A DNA stretch of 17,012 bases, taken from NCBI GenBank assembly GCA_003565105.1, contig PXDG01000036.1, positions 1 to 17,012 of the forward strand, written 5' to 3'. Of the stretch, positions 7,633-13,591 are shown one piece after another (within the stretch, counting starts at the first letter, position 1; every line of letters starts with the position of its first letter). Source of the stretch: Parcubacteria group bacterium (GTDB lineage Bacteria > Patescibacteriota > Minisyncoccia > SW-4-49-11). The translations under genes were made by a program, and so were the position numbers. The notes under the pieces were generated by a model. The model was not told the origin of the DNA. It searched no databases and saw only the letters and a program-made list of their open reading frames with translations.

Positions 7633-7645
7633 TTTATTTTCCTCT
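7633..7645 (-). promoter_or_regulatory. Shine-Dalgarno for the DUF84-like gene
   Basis: On the - strand AGAGGA is followed by AAATAAA and then ATG 7632. This choice of start removes 32 residues from the longest open frame. Confidence 0.7.
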
Positions 7646-7666
7646 GGTAAAGGTACAACCAGCTTG

Positions 7667-7695
7667 ATTGTATCGTATAGATACTGTTTTGTAAA
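7667..7695 (-). promoter_or_regulatory. Sigma70-type promoter of the DUF84-like gene
   Basis: On the - strand TTTACA (opposite 7690-7695) and TACAAT (opposite 7667-7672) are 17 bases apart. The transcript would start near 7660, about 28 bases before ATG 7632. Both hexamers are identical to those of the 4952 gene. Confidence 0.75.
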
Positions 7696-7720
7696 GATTG
7701 TCCCGAGGATGTAGTCTATA

Positions 7721-7756
7721 AAAACCACCTCACAGCGTTGAAGTGAGGTGGTTTTT
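7721..7756 (-). terminator. Terminator of the bL28 gene
   Basis: AAAACCACCTCAC (7721-7733) pairs perfectly with GTGAGGTGGTTTT (7743-7755) around a nine-base loop, with T runs in both directions. It lies downstream of bL28 on the - strand and insulates the DUF84-like gene's promoter. Confidence 0.85.
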
Positions 7757-7793
7757 CAAAAATAGTGTACGCGAATAGCCAATACAAAGGGAA

Positions 7794-7997
7794 TTAGGTT
7801 GTCACTTTGTCTGCTTTGTTCAAAGTTCGGATACAAGAGGTACAGGCTTTGATTCGTGTTCCGTCTGGAAGCGTATACCATTGAACATTGGACTTTTGCG
7901 TATACTTACTGGTTGGGTTATAGTTACCACGCAAAAGCTTTCGTCGGGTGACGCGCATGGATTTCTTCTTACAGATGGTGAGTTCACATTTTGCCAT
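7794..7997 (-). CDS. rpmB: Large-subunit ribosomal protein bL28
   Basis: The protein is 67 residues from ATG 7997 and starts MAKCELTICKKKSM, the usual bL28 N-terminus. The C-terminal half has the typical TLPDGTRIKACTSCIRTLNK, where GTRIKACTSCIRT matches the family's VRVCTRCLR region. Four Cys are present (4, 9, 52, 55), consistent with a zinc ribbon. The first pair is spaced C-x4-C rather than the common C-x2-C. The open frame extends to 8054, but that codon lies at the predicted transcription start, and the family's length favours ATG 7997. There is no clear Shine-Dalgarno sequence. The gene is a single unit with its own promoter and terminator. bL28 binds 23S rRNA near the E site. Confidence 0.9.
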   Translation of the reverse strand: MAKCELTICKKKSMRVTRRKLLRGNYNPTSKYTQKSNVQWYTLPDGTRIKACTSCIRTLNKADKVTT

Positions 7998-8060
7998 GGT
8001 AATAATATTAACCGTATTGATATAGGTCATACGTTGAAACGCATGACAACACATGGTAAA

Positions 8061-8089
8061 ATAATATCAGCTTTTGGATAAAGAGTCAA
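8061..8089 (-). promoter_or_regulatory. Promoter of rpmB
   Basis: On the - strand TTGACT (opposite 8084-8089) and TATTAT (opposite 8061-8066) are 17 bases apart. Transcription would start near 8054, giving a leader of about 57 bases. Confidence 0.8.
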
Positions 8090-8154
8090 TAGATTGGAGA
8101 TAATACACCCCTCTTTCCGAATGATTCTAAGAAAAAAGCGTTCGTATCTAGACT

Positions 8155-8160
8155 TATACT
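8155..8160 (+). promoter_or_regulatory. Possible -10 box for the 8182 operon
   Basis: TATACT lies 21 bases before ATG 8182. The -35 position is only A-rich, so this is weak evidence. Confidence 0.25.
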
Positions 8161-8181
8161 ACTGAATCTCAATAAACCTCT

Positions 8182-8811
8182 ATGGATGGACTTTTAATTC
8201 CCTTTATCATTGCTATCTTAATCTTTTCCGCTGTAATGCATGAAGTGTCTCATGGTGCAATGGCATATGCTTTGGGAGACCCCACGGCTAAAATGCAAGG
8301 ACGGTTGACAATGAATCCGTTGGTTCATTTGGATATGTATGGTTCGGTGATTCTTCCTACTTTAATGGTTATTCTCCAAGTACCATTTTTGTTTGCCTAT
8401 GCGAAGCCCGTGCCATATAACCCCTATAATCTCAAATACCTACGTTGGGGAGAGTCTTTAGTAGCTGTGGCTGGTCCACTGTCTAATATTATTTTAGCAT
8501 TGCTGTTAGGCTTAATTTTTCAAGTGGCACAGTACTTCAATTTTATCAATAGTTCAGAGCTCTTTTATTTATTTTTATATGCCATTCGTATTAATATTCT
8601 GTTAGCGGTATTTAACCTTGTGCCAATTCCTCCACTTGATGGGTCTAAAGTTATTCGTCCACTGTTACCATATAATTGGGTACGAAGCACTTTTTATATT
8701 CGGTTAGAACAACAAGGAATGATGCTACTGTTAGTGGTATTGTTTTTAGGTGGATTTCAACTGTTAGAACCTATTATTAACGGTGTAACTCAAATAATCC
8801 TTGGTATATAA
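8182..8811 (+). CDS. Site-2 protease family (M50) membrane metalloprotease
   Basis: This 209-residue membrane protein has the zinc site of M50 site-2 proteases: HEVSH (His20, Glu21, His24) inside the first helix, and the third ligand Asp153 in NLVPIPPLDG. The loop LGDPTAKMQGRLTMNPLVHL after the HExxH helix and the AKPVPYNPYNL stretch are typical of the compact group without a PDZ domain. It has about five to six membrane helices. Such enzymes cut substrates within the membrane; the substrate here is unknown. The ATG at 8182 puts HExxH at the usual distance from the N-terminus. It is the first gene of a tight + strand run, with four bases between its stop and the acylphosphatase ATG. Confidence 0.9.
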   Translation: MDGLLIPFIIAILIFSAVMHEVSHGAMAYALGDPTAKMQGRLTMNPLVHLDMYGSVILPTLMVILQVPFLFAYAKPVPYNPYNLKYLRWGESLVAVAGPLSNIILALLLGLIFQVAQYFNFINSSELFYLFLYAIRINILLAVFNLVPIPPLDGSKVIRPLLPYNWVRSTFYIRLEQQGMMLLLVVLFLGGFQLLEPIINGVTQIILGI

Positions 8812-8815
8812 ATCT

Positions 8816-9094
8816 ATGAAACAGGTGACATTGATTATTCAGGGACGAGTACAGATGGTTCGTTTTCGGGACTTCACCAAAAGAACTGCTGATGCTCTTG
8901 GTGTGTGTGGCGATGTGCAAAATCAACCCGATGGTACGGTTTTAATTCACGCCTGGGCAGACGAACCGCTGATTAACTCTTTTATTGATAAGATATCCTC
9001 AGGATCTCCACTGTCCCGCGTTGACAAAGTCGACCAAATTTGGGACAATAAAACGTATGAAATACAAGAAGATGTATTTAAGATAATTCGTTAA
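8816..9094 (+). CDS. acyP: Acylphosphatase
   Basis: The protein is 92 residues, the normal size for the family. It hydrolyses acyl phosphates in the cytoplasm. The signature reads GRVQMVRFRDF, with the catalytic Arg at 18. The second catalytic residue, Asn36, lies in GDVQNQPDGTV. The conserved Gly of the phosphate loop (VQGVxFR) is Met14 here, which is unusual. ATG 8816 is chosen over the in-frame TTG at 8801, which would overlap the previous gene, because the family usually begins only a few residues before the first strand. It sits between the site-2 protease and bL9 with gaps of four and five bases. Confidence 0.88.
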   Translation: MKQVTLIIQGRVQMVRFRDFTKRTADALGVCGDVQNQPDGTVLIHAWADEPLINSFIDKISSGSPLSRVDKVDQIWDNKTYEIQEDVFKIIR

Positions 9095-9099
9095 AATAT

Positions 9100-9552
9100 A
9101 TGAAAGTTGTACTGCTAAGTGATGTTAAAGGGCTTGGGAAAAAGAATGACATTGTCACTGTATCCGATGGATATGGACGCAACTTTATCATCAAAAGAAA
9201 ACTAGGAGTATTGGCAGACAAACAGCAATTGTCTCGAATCAATAAAATCCAGTCAGAAAAAACACAAGCAGAACAAGAACGTCTCAATGAACTACAAAGT
9301 ATTTACAATGCTGTCAATGGTAAAACCTTGGTTTTGAATGAGCGGATGAATGAAGAAGGCCACTTGTTTGGTTCTATCAATGAGTCTCAAATTGTGAAAG
9401 AGATCCAAGATTCTTATAGAGTTCAAGTAGAACGATCAATGGTACATATAGATAATCCAATCAAAGCAGTGGGAGAATACTCTCTGACTATTGTCTTACA
9501 CTCAACATTAAAAGCTAAAATCACCCTCAATGTCACCGCGCAAAAATCGTAG
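9100..9552 (+). CDS. rplI: Large-subunit ribosomal protein bL9
   Basis: The 150-residue length is standard. The N-terminal rRNA-binding domain is clear: MKVVLLSDVKGLGKKNDIV, then VSDGYGRNFIIKRKLG. A charged helix (about residues 43-70) links to the C-terminal domain containing EGHLFGSINESQI and VGEYSLTIVLHSTLKAKI. bL9 binds 23S rRNA near the base of the L1 stalk. The start is fixed by the family and lies five bases after the acylphosphatase stop. Its last 23 bases overlap the start of CTP synthase in another frame, so the two genes are likely translationally coupled. No Shine-Dalgarno sequence is seen. Confidence 0.95.
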   Translation: MKVVLLSDVKGLGKKNDIVTVSDGYGRNFIIKRKLGVLADKQQLSRINKIQSEKTQAEQERLNELQSIYNAVNGKTLVLNERMNEEGHLFGSINESQIVKEIQDSYRVQVERSMVHIDNPIKAVGEYSLTIVLHSTLKAKITLNVTAQKS

Positions 9553-11185
9553 AACCAAATCCCATCCTCCGAAATTTATCTTTGTTGTCGGAGGGGTAAT
9601 GTCAGGCGTAGGGAAAGGGATAACCACCTCTTCAATTGGTCTTATTCTTCAGTCGCGTGGGTACAATGTGACCGCGGTAAAAATAGATCCATATGTGAAT
9701 GTTGATGCAGGAACTATGAATCCCGTAGAGCACGGAGAAACATTCGTAATGGATGATGGTCTTGAATGTGATCAGGATATGGGGAATTACGAACGGTTTT
9801 TGAATCTGGATCTCACTGGAACGAATTATATGACTACAGGAGCTGTATATCAGTCAGTGATTAATCAAGAGAGAAATCTTGAATTTGGAGGAAAGTGTGT
9901 GAGTGTTGTCCCAGATATTCCGAATGAAGTAATTCGTCGTATTCGAAAGGCCCAAAAGATCAATGGAGCAGATATTACTGTGATTGAAATTGGAGGAACC
10001 GCAGGAGAATACGAAAATCTCCTTTTCCTTGAGGCGGTAAGAATGATGAAATTAGAGACTCCAGAAGATATTATGACCGTCTTAGTGAGTTTTCTCCCTA
10101 TTCCTTCCAAGATTGGAGAAATGAAAACCAAGCCGACTCAACACAGTGCTCGATTACTCAATAGCGCAGGTATCCAACCTGACTTTATTGTCGGACGCTC
10201 CTCTCGTCCTTTAGATGATATTCGTAAGCAAAAGCTCTCAGTGATGTGTAGTGTACCGCGTGATCACATTATCTCTGCTCCTGATGTGGATAGTATCTAT
10301 CATATTCCTATTAACTTTGAAGAGGATTTGTTCTCTACTAAGATTTTGAAAAAACTTGATCTACGACCACGGAAGAAAGATCTGTCAGATTGGGAGAGCT
10401 TAGTCCAAAAAATCAATGCTTCCTCAAAAGAAGTTCGGATAGGAGTCATCGGGAAGTATTTTAATACGGGTGATTTTGTTCTCGGAGATGCGTATGTATC
10501 GGTTTTGGAAGCAATTAAGCATGCTGCCTATTTTTACAAAACCAACCCTATTATTGATTGGATTAATAGTGAAGAGCTGGAAGATGATGAGACAAAGTTG
10601 AGAGAGCTCAAACAATATGATGGAATAATTATTCCTGGAGGTTTTGGATCCCGAGGAATTGAAGGAAAAATCCAAGCTATTCAATTTGCTCGAGAAAACA
10701 AAATCCCTTATCTTGGTCTTTGCTATGGAATGCAAATGGCAGTTGTGGAATTCGCCCGTAATGTGGTAGGATTACCGAAAGCCCATACCACCGAAATTGA
10801 CGCAAAGACCCCAGACCCAGTGATTGATATTCTGGCTGACCAAAAAGAAAAGCTGGCCAAAAAAGAGTTAGGAGGAACAATGCGATTGGGAGGATATTAT
10901 TGTGACATTTCGAATAAAACCCTTGCACGAAAGTTGTATAGTAAAGCTACAGTGCGTGAACGACATCGACACCGATACGAATTCAATAATGAATATCGAG
11001 ATATGCTTGTAGAACATGGGCTTGTCATATCTGGTATGAATACGGAACAAGATTTAGTTGAAATCATTGAGCTTTCTGACCATCCGTTTTTTATTGGGAC
11101 TCAATTTCATCCTGAATTAATTTCTCGACCACTGGATCCTCATCCACTGTTTAAAGGGTTTATTCGAGCAGCTACAAAAAAGTAG
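9530..11185 (+). CDS. pyrG: CTP synthase
   Basis: This 551-residue enzyme makes CTP from UTP, ATP and glutamine. The N-terminal synthase domain has the P-loop-like GGVMSGVGKGI (Lys29), then KIDPYVNVDAGTMNPVEHGE and VIEIGGTAGEYEN. The C-terminal class I glutaminase domain has IIPGGFGSRG, the nucleophile Cys398 in GLCYGMQ, and the His527/Glu529 pair in FHPEL. All catalytic residues are present, so it should be active. Several motifs differ from the usual forms: SGVGKG for SSLGKG, NPVEHGE for SPYQHGE, and GLCYGMQ for GLCLGMQ. The ATG at 9530 lies inside bL9; no later start exists before the P-loop Met. The first 15 residues are basic. It is the last gene of the run. Confidence 0.96.
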   Translation: MSPRKNRRTKSHPPKFIFVVGGVMSGVGKGITTSSIGLILQSRGYNVTAVKIDPYVNVDAGTMNPVEHGETFVMDDGLECDQDMGNYERFLNLDLTGTNYMTTGAVYQSVINQERNLEFGGKCVSVVPDIPNEVIRRIRKAQKINGADITVIEIGGTAGEYENLLFLEAVRMMKLETPEDIMTVLVSFLPIPSKIGEMKTKPTQHSARLLNSAGIQPDFIVGRSSRPLDDIRKQKLSVMCSVPRDHIISAPDVDSIYHIPINFEEDLFSTKILKKLDLRPRKKDLSDWESLVQKINASSKEVRIGVIGKYFNTGDFVLGDAYVSVLEAIKHAAYFYKTNPIIDWINSEELEDDETKLRELKQYDGIIIPGGFGSRGIEGKIQAIQFARENKIPYLGLCYGMQMAVVEFARNVVGLPKAHTTEIDAKTPDPVIDILADQKEKLAKKELGGTMRLGGYYCDISNKTLARKLYSKATVRERHRHRYEFNNEYRDMLVEHGLVISGMNTEQDLVEIIELSDHPFFIGTQFHPELISRPLDPHPLFKGFIRAATKK

Positions 11186-11210
11186 ACTTTCTTAGTCGAT
11201 GATTTTTTTT
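11185..11210. terminator. Possible short terminator between pyrG and the DUF218-like gene
   Basis: A four-pair stem, GACT (11185-11188) with AGTC (11194-11197), is followed by eight T at 11203-11210 on + and by an A run (T on -) at 11176-11181. The stem is very short, so its function is doubtful. Confidence 0.3.
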
Positions 11211-11890
11211 ATAGCTTTGTCTACATCACGGAGTATCGATACTCGATCTTCGTGATTTTTTATGCGAAATAATTGTTGAAATACTTGATTGGGAGTGATA
11301 GATTCTTCAATAAATGGATCATCACTTCGATGAGGAGGTTCAAAAATACAGATATCAGATGGCCGCGTCTGAAAGTAGGGAGTCATATCAGGTATTACCA
11401 TCCAGATTGGTGCGGCAGATACAATTCCACGCGTTACAAGATCAGATGTGGTTTTAATACATCGTGGAGCGTGAGAACAAGAGGTTATTTGTAGAATTTG
11501 ATCACATCCACTTAACTTGCTACTTGCATTTAGAATCTCTTGTTGGGTGTTTTGTGACTCTGTATCAAGAATGATTTTTGATAAAAGAGTGGATTTCCAG
11601 ATATCTTTATCAGCAATAGTCTCAAACAAAGGAGTTATTGATTCAAATTGGCTGATCATATCAAGATTTTTTATAAGAAATTCATAGATGTGTTCTGATT
11701 CATAGTGCCCAGTTTGTGTTCGGACTCCTGAACCAATAAAAATACAATCAATTGAATCAAGGTTATATTGTAAAACAATTTGGATGAATCGAGGTAGAAG
11801 GCCGAGAATATGCGGAGGATTTCCCCACATCATATACTCCCATCCCTGTGCTTCAACGTGTCTTCCGTGAACTAAGATACCAATTTTCAT
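11192..11890 (-). CDS. DUF218/YdcF-like protein
   Basis: This 232-residue protein has no clear signal peptide or membrane helix. Its order of motifs follows the DUF218 (YdcF/SanA-like) fold: a first strand MKIGILVHGRH, then IFIGSGVRTQTG with a following ESEHIYEFLI helix, ILDTESQNTQQE (the family's S-x-NT-x-E), and QITSCSHAPRC (the family's TSxxHxxRA). These proteins have a Rossmann-like fold, and E. coli YdcF binds S-adenosylmethionine; the true role of most members is unknown. The match is by eye and the sequence is divergent. The ATG at 11890 follows a possible promoter and has no Shine-Dalgarno sequence. Its stop is six bases from that of the converging pyrG. Confidence 0.55.
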   Translation of the reverse strand: MKIGILVHGRHVEAQGWEYMMWGNPPHILGLLPRFIQIVLQYNLDSIDCIFIGSGVRTQTGHYESEHIYEFLIKNLDMISQFESITPLFETIADKDIWKSTLLSKIILDTESQNTQQEILNASSKLSGCDQILQITSCSHAPRCIKTTSDLVTRGIVSAAPIWMVIPDMTPYFQTRPSDICIFEPPHRSDDPFIEESITPNQVFQQLFRIKNHEDRVSILRDVDKAIKKIID

Positions 11891-11918
11891 AACAAGTGTG
11901 ATAAGTACTATAGTTTGT

Positions 11919-11942
11919 ATTGTATCATATCATACATATATT
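11919..11942 (-). promoter_or_regulatory. Possible promoter of the DUF218-like gene
   Basis: On the - strand TACAAT (opposite 11919-11924) lies 18 bases after a TGAACA that resembles a -35 box. The transcript would start about 22 bases before ATG 11890. The -10 box is good and the -35 box is partial. Confidence 0.4.
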
Positions 11943-11953
11943 TGTTCAGAAAC

Positions 11954-11983
11954 AAAAAGAATACTTACAAAAAGTATTCTTTT
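11954..11983 (-). terminator. Terminator of tRNA-Ser
   Basis: AAAGAATACTT (11956-11966) pairs perfectly with AAGTATTCTTT (11972-11982) around a five-base loop. On the - strand it is followed by a T run and lies six bases after the tRNA 3' end. Confidence 0.85.
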
Positions 11984-11988
11984 ATGTG

Positions 11989-12075
11989 CGGAAGCGAGAG
12001 GATTCGAACCTCTGGTAGGGGTAAACCTACAACAGTTTTCAAGACTGCCGCCTTCAACCACTCAGCCACGCTTCC
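11989..12075 (-). tRNA. tRNA-Ser (anticodon UGA)
   Basis: This is an 87-base class II tRNA. The acceptor stem is GGAAGCG with CGCTTCC (seven pairs) and discriminator G. The D arm carries GGCTGAGTGGTTGAAGGC. The anticodon stem is GCAGT/ACTGT, with loop CTTGAAA and anticodon TGA (opposite 12039-12041). The long variable arm is GTAGG/CCTAC, as expected for serine, and the T arm is AGAGG-TTCGAAT-CCTCT. The CCA end is not encoded. It reads UCA and related serine codons. A 17-spaced promoter lies upstream and a perfect hairpin terminator downstream, so it is a single-gene unit. Confidence 0.97.
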
Positions 12076-12093
12076 GATAAAAATCACAATGCA

Positions 12094-12118
12094 CTATGTT
12101 GTTTTTGAAACTACATAG
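12094..12118 (-). ncRNA. Hairpin at the 5' end of the pre-tRNA-Ser leader
   Basis: CTATGT pairs with ACATAG, and inside it GTTT pairs with AAAC after one mismatch, with a three-base loop. The hairpin starts at the predicted first transcribed base (about 12119-12120), so the precursor would begin with a stem-loop that is removed when the tRNA 5' end is processed. Confidence 0.45.
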
Positions 12119-12126
12119 CTTTCATT

Positions 12127-12155
12127 AGTATACAAGAGTTCTCGTACTTTCGCAA
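12127..12155 (-). promoter_or_regulatory. Promoter of tRNA-Ser
   Basis: On the - strand TTGCGA (opposite 12150-12155) and TATACT (opposite 12127-12132) are 17 bases apart. The leader before the tRNA would be about 44 bases. Confidence 0.75.
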
Positions 12156-12252
12156 GGTCTGTGTTCCTCCTCGTAGTGTCTGGCCCATGTGCCCGGCCAT
12201 TGCATAGAGCAAGATATCCACATTTTCTGAGATCTATATAAAAACGATATGA

Positions 12253-12258
12253 TATAAT
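12253..12258 (+). promoter_or_regulatory. -10-like box before the pilin pseudogene
   Basis: A perfect TATAAT lies 15 bases before the ATA at 12274. No -35 box is visible at 12230-12235. If it is used, transcription would start near 12265, leaving only about nine bases of leader. Confidence 0.3.
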
Positions 12259-12273
12259 GATAGTAGATAGTAC

Positions 12274-12896
12274 ATAAGAATAAAAACAATAAAATCAAAG
12301 GCAGTCAACAGAAAAGGGTTCACCTTATTAGAAATCCTGTTAGTCATCGCAGCAATAGGAATCTTAGCAGCAATAGTCATCGTAGCAATCAACCCACAGA
12401 GACAGTTGGCCTTAGTGCGTAACACCGAGAGAAGTAGTGATATTAATAGCTTGGGAAATGCCTTAGATCAATATTTAATAGATAACGGAGGATATCCAGG
12501 AGGAATAAGTAATACCATCAAGAAGTATGTGTCAATGGAGAATCAGCAGGAGAGTGTGTAGATTTAGATGGAGCACTAGTTCCCAACTATCTCGCTCGCA
12601 TACCTGCAGATCCCAATGGAGGCGGCTATCAAGTAGCAATCAATCCTGAGAATGGGAGAATAAGTCTTCGAGCAGAGCAAGGAGAGTTGGATCAGGATCT
12701 GGCTATTAACCCTATTTCTCAAACAATATTAGCCTCAGGAGATCGCGATCCAAGCTTTGATGTTCCCCCACCAGCAGGGTTTAATGATCGTGTTTGGAGC
12801 ACGAGTATCCAGGAAGATGGGAAGGTGATAGTAGGAGGGGCGTTTAATAGTTACCAAGATAATCCTGCTGGTTATTTGATCAGATTGCAGGATTAG
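12274..12896 (+). pseudogene. Type IV pilin-like gene with a C-terminal delta-60 repeat, broken
   Basis: The first frame (12274-12519) encodes a basic leader, IRIKTIKSKAVNRKG, then the prepilin cleavage and helix motif FTLLEILLVIAAIGILAA with Glu at +5, then a pilin stalk with NALDQYLIDNGGYPGG. There is no ATG, GTG or TTG between the in-frame stop at 12268 and the motif; ATA 12274 looks like a mutated ATG. Near 12520 one base is missing, and the sequence continues in another frame: EVCVNGESAGECVDLDGALV, ARIPADPNGGGYQ. These are normal CPR pilin features, including the Cys pair. It ends in one delta-60-like (DUF5122) repeat, with DPSFDV, GFNDRVWSTSIQEDGKVIVGGAF and YLIRLQ, and stops at 12896. 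No slippery heptamer is visible at the break. Such proteins would be surface pilus or pseudopilus subunits. A repaired product would be near 207 residues. Confidence 0.8.
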
Positions 12897-12944
12897 AAGT
12901 AGGTATTTCATCTTGAAAAACATTTCTTCATCTCGTACACAAAG

Positions 12945-12973
12945 TAGACAAAAAGACAAATGTATGGTATACC
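12945..12973 (+). promoter_or_regulatory. Promoter of the GNAT gene
   Basis: TAGACA (12945-12950) and TATACC (12968-12973) are 17 bases apart. Transcription would start near 12980, just before the GGAG at 12988. Confidence 0.55.
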
Positions 12974-12996
12974 AATAAGGTCGTATTGGAGTGGGT

Positions 12997-13476
12997 ATGC
13001 AAAGAAGGTTGGTTGAAATTTCTCAGAATACAGATCAAAGGGTTATTGAAAAGTGTATAGATCTCTTATTATCTGATCCTGAGATGCTTTATGATAGGTG
13101 TGATTTAGAAGAGTTTTTTATGCAAGAAATTCCGAGAAAGCAAAAGCGAGGGTATATCTCGGTCTTTCTTATTGTAGAAGGTAATATCTGCAAAACCTTG
13201 AAAGGGATCATTGATATTCAATTTTATTTTGAAAATAGATTGTTAAGTGTTCCTGAAATAGGATTTTGGGTTGTTCCAGAATGGAGAAGACAAGGACTAG
13301 CTTCTTGGTCCCTCCAAAAAATTCTTAAAATGTATCATCAATATGATATATTTAATGCCAGTGTGACTGTAGATAATTATGGATCACAGGCTTTACTCAA
13401 GAAAAATGGATTTATCATAGATTCTTATGATAAAGAGACGAGCACTTATTTATATAAATGGGTGAGATCTGAATAA
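12997..13476 (+). CDS. GNAT family N-acetyltransferase
   Basis: The protein is 159 residues. The acetyl-CoA site reads EIGFWVVPEWRRQGLASWSL, in which RRQGLA is the R/Q-x-x-G-x-G/A pyrophosphate loop. The C-terminal motif ASVTVDNYGSQALLKKNGF is the usual N-x-x-S-x-x-L-x-x-K-x-GF of RimJ/RimL-like members, which acetylate amino groups of proteins or small molecules. The acceptor is not predictable. ATG 12997 is preferred over the in-frame GTG at 12991 because GGAG (12988-12991) lies five bases before it. The gene has its own promoter and a strong terminator. It follows the broken pilin gene with no sign of shared transcription. Confidence 0.82.
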   Translation: MQRRLVEISQNTDQRVIEKCIDLLLSDPEMLYDRCDLEEFFMQEIPRKQKRGYISVFLIVEGNICKTLKGIIDIQFYFENRLLSVPEIGFWVVPEWRRQGLASWSLQKILKMYHQYDIFNASVTVDNYGSQALLKKNGFIIDSYDKETSTYLYKWVRSE

Positions 13477-13483
13477 GGAAAGC

Positions 13484-13516
13484 AAAACAGTGTGGAAATC
13501 TTTTTCACACTGTTTT
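13484..13516 (+). terminator. Terminator of the GNAT gene
   Basis: AAAACAGTGTG (13484-13494) pairs perfectly with CACACTGTTTT (13506-13516). The stem can extend inward by four more pairs (GAAA with TTTT). T-rich sequence follows. Confidence 0.85.
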
Positions 13517-13559
13517 ATTATACATATAATATCATATGTTGTATTGAGCATCGGTATGC

Positions 13560-13565
13560 TATAAT
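13560..13565 (+). promoter_or_regulatory. -10 box of the VIT-family gene
   Basis: A perfect TATAAT lies 26 bases before ATG 13592. The best -35 candidate, TTGTAT (13539-13544), is 15 bases upstream, which is short. Confidence 0.45.
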
Positions 13566-13591
13566 AAAGCTAATGATCATCAATACATTAT

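Noticed and set aside
7633..7728. N-terminal extension of 32 residues on the DUF84-like gene
   Set aside because: It contains the gene's own 17-spaced promoter and part of the bL28 terminator; ATG 7632 has a good Shine-Dalgarno sequence and fits the family start.
12111..12221. A 36-codon - strand frame (GTG start) reading through the tRNA-Ser promoter, with a GHMGQT segment that faintly recalls an integrase end
   Set aside because: It has no ribosome binding site, overlaps the tRNA promoter and leader hairpin, and matches no family convincingly.
12510..12530. Programmed ribosomal frameshift in the pilin gene
   Set aside because: No X-XXY-YYZ slippery site or following structure is visible, and the gene also lacks a start codon.
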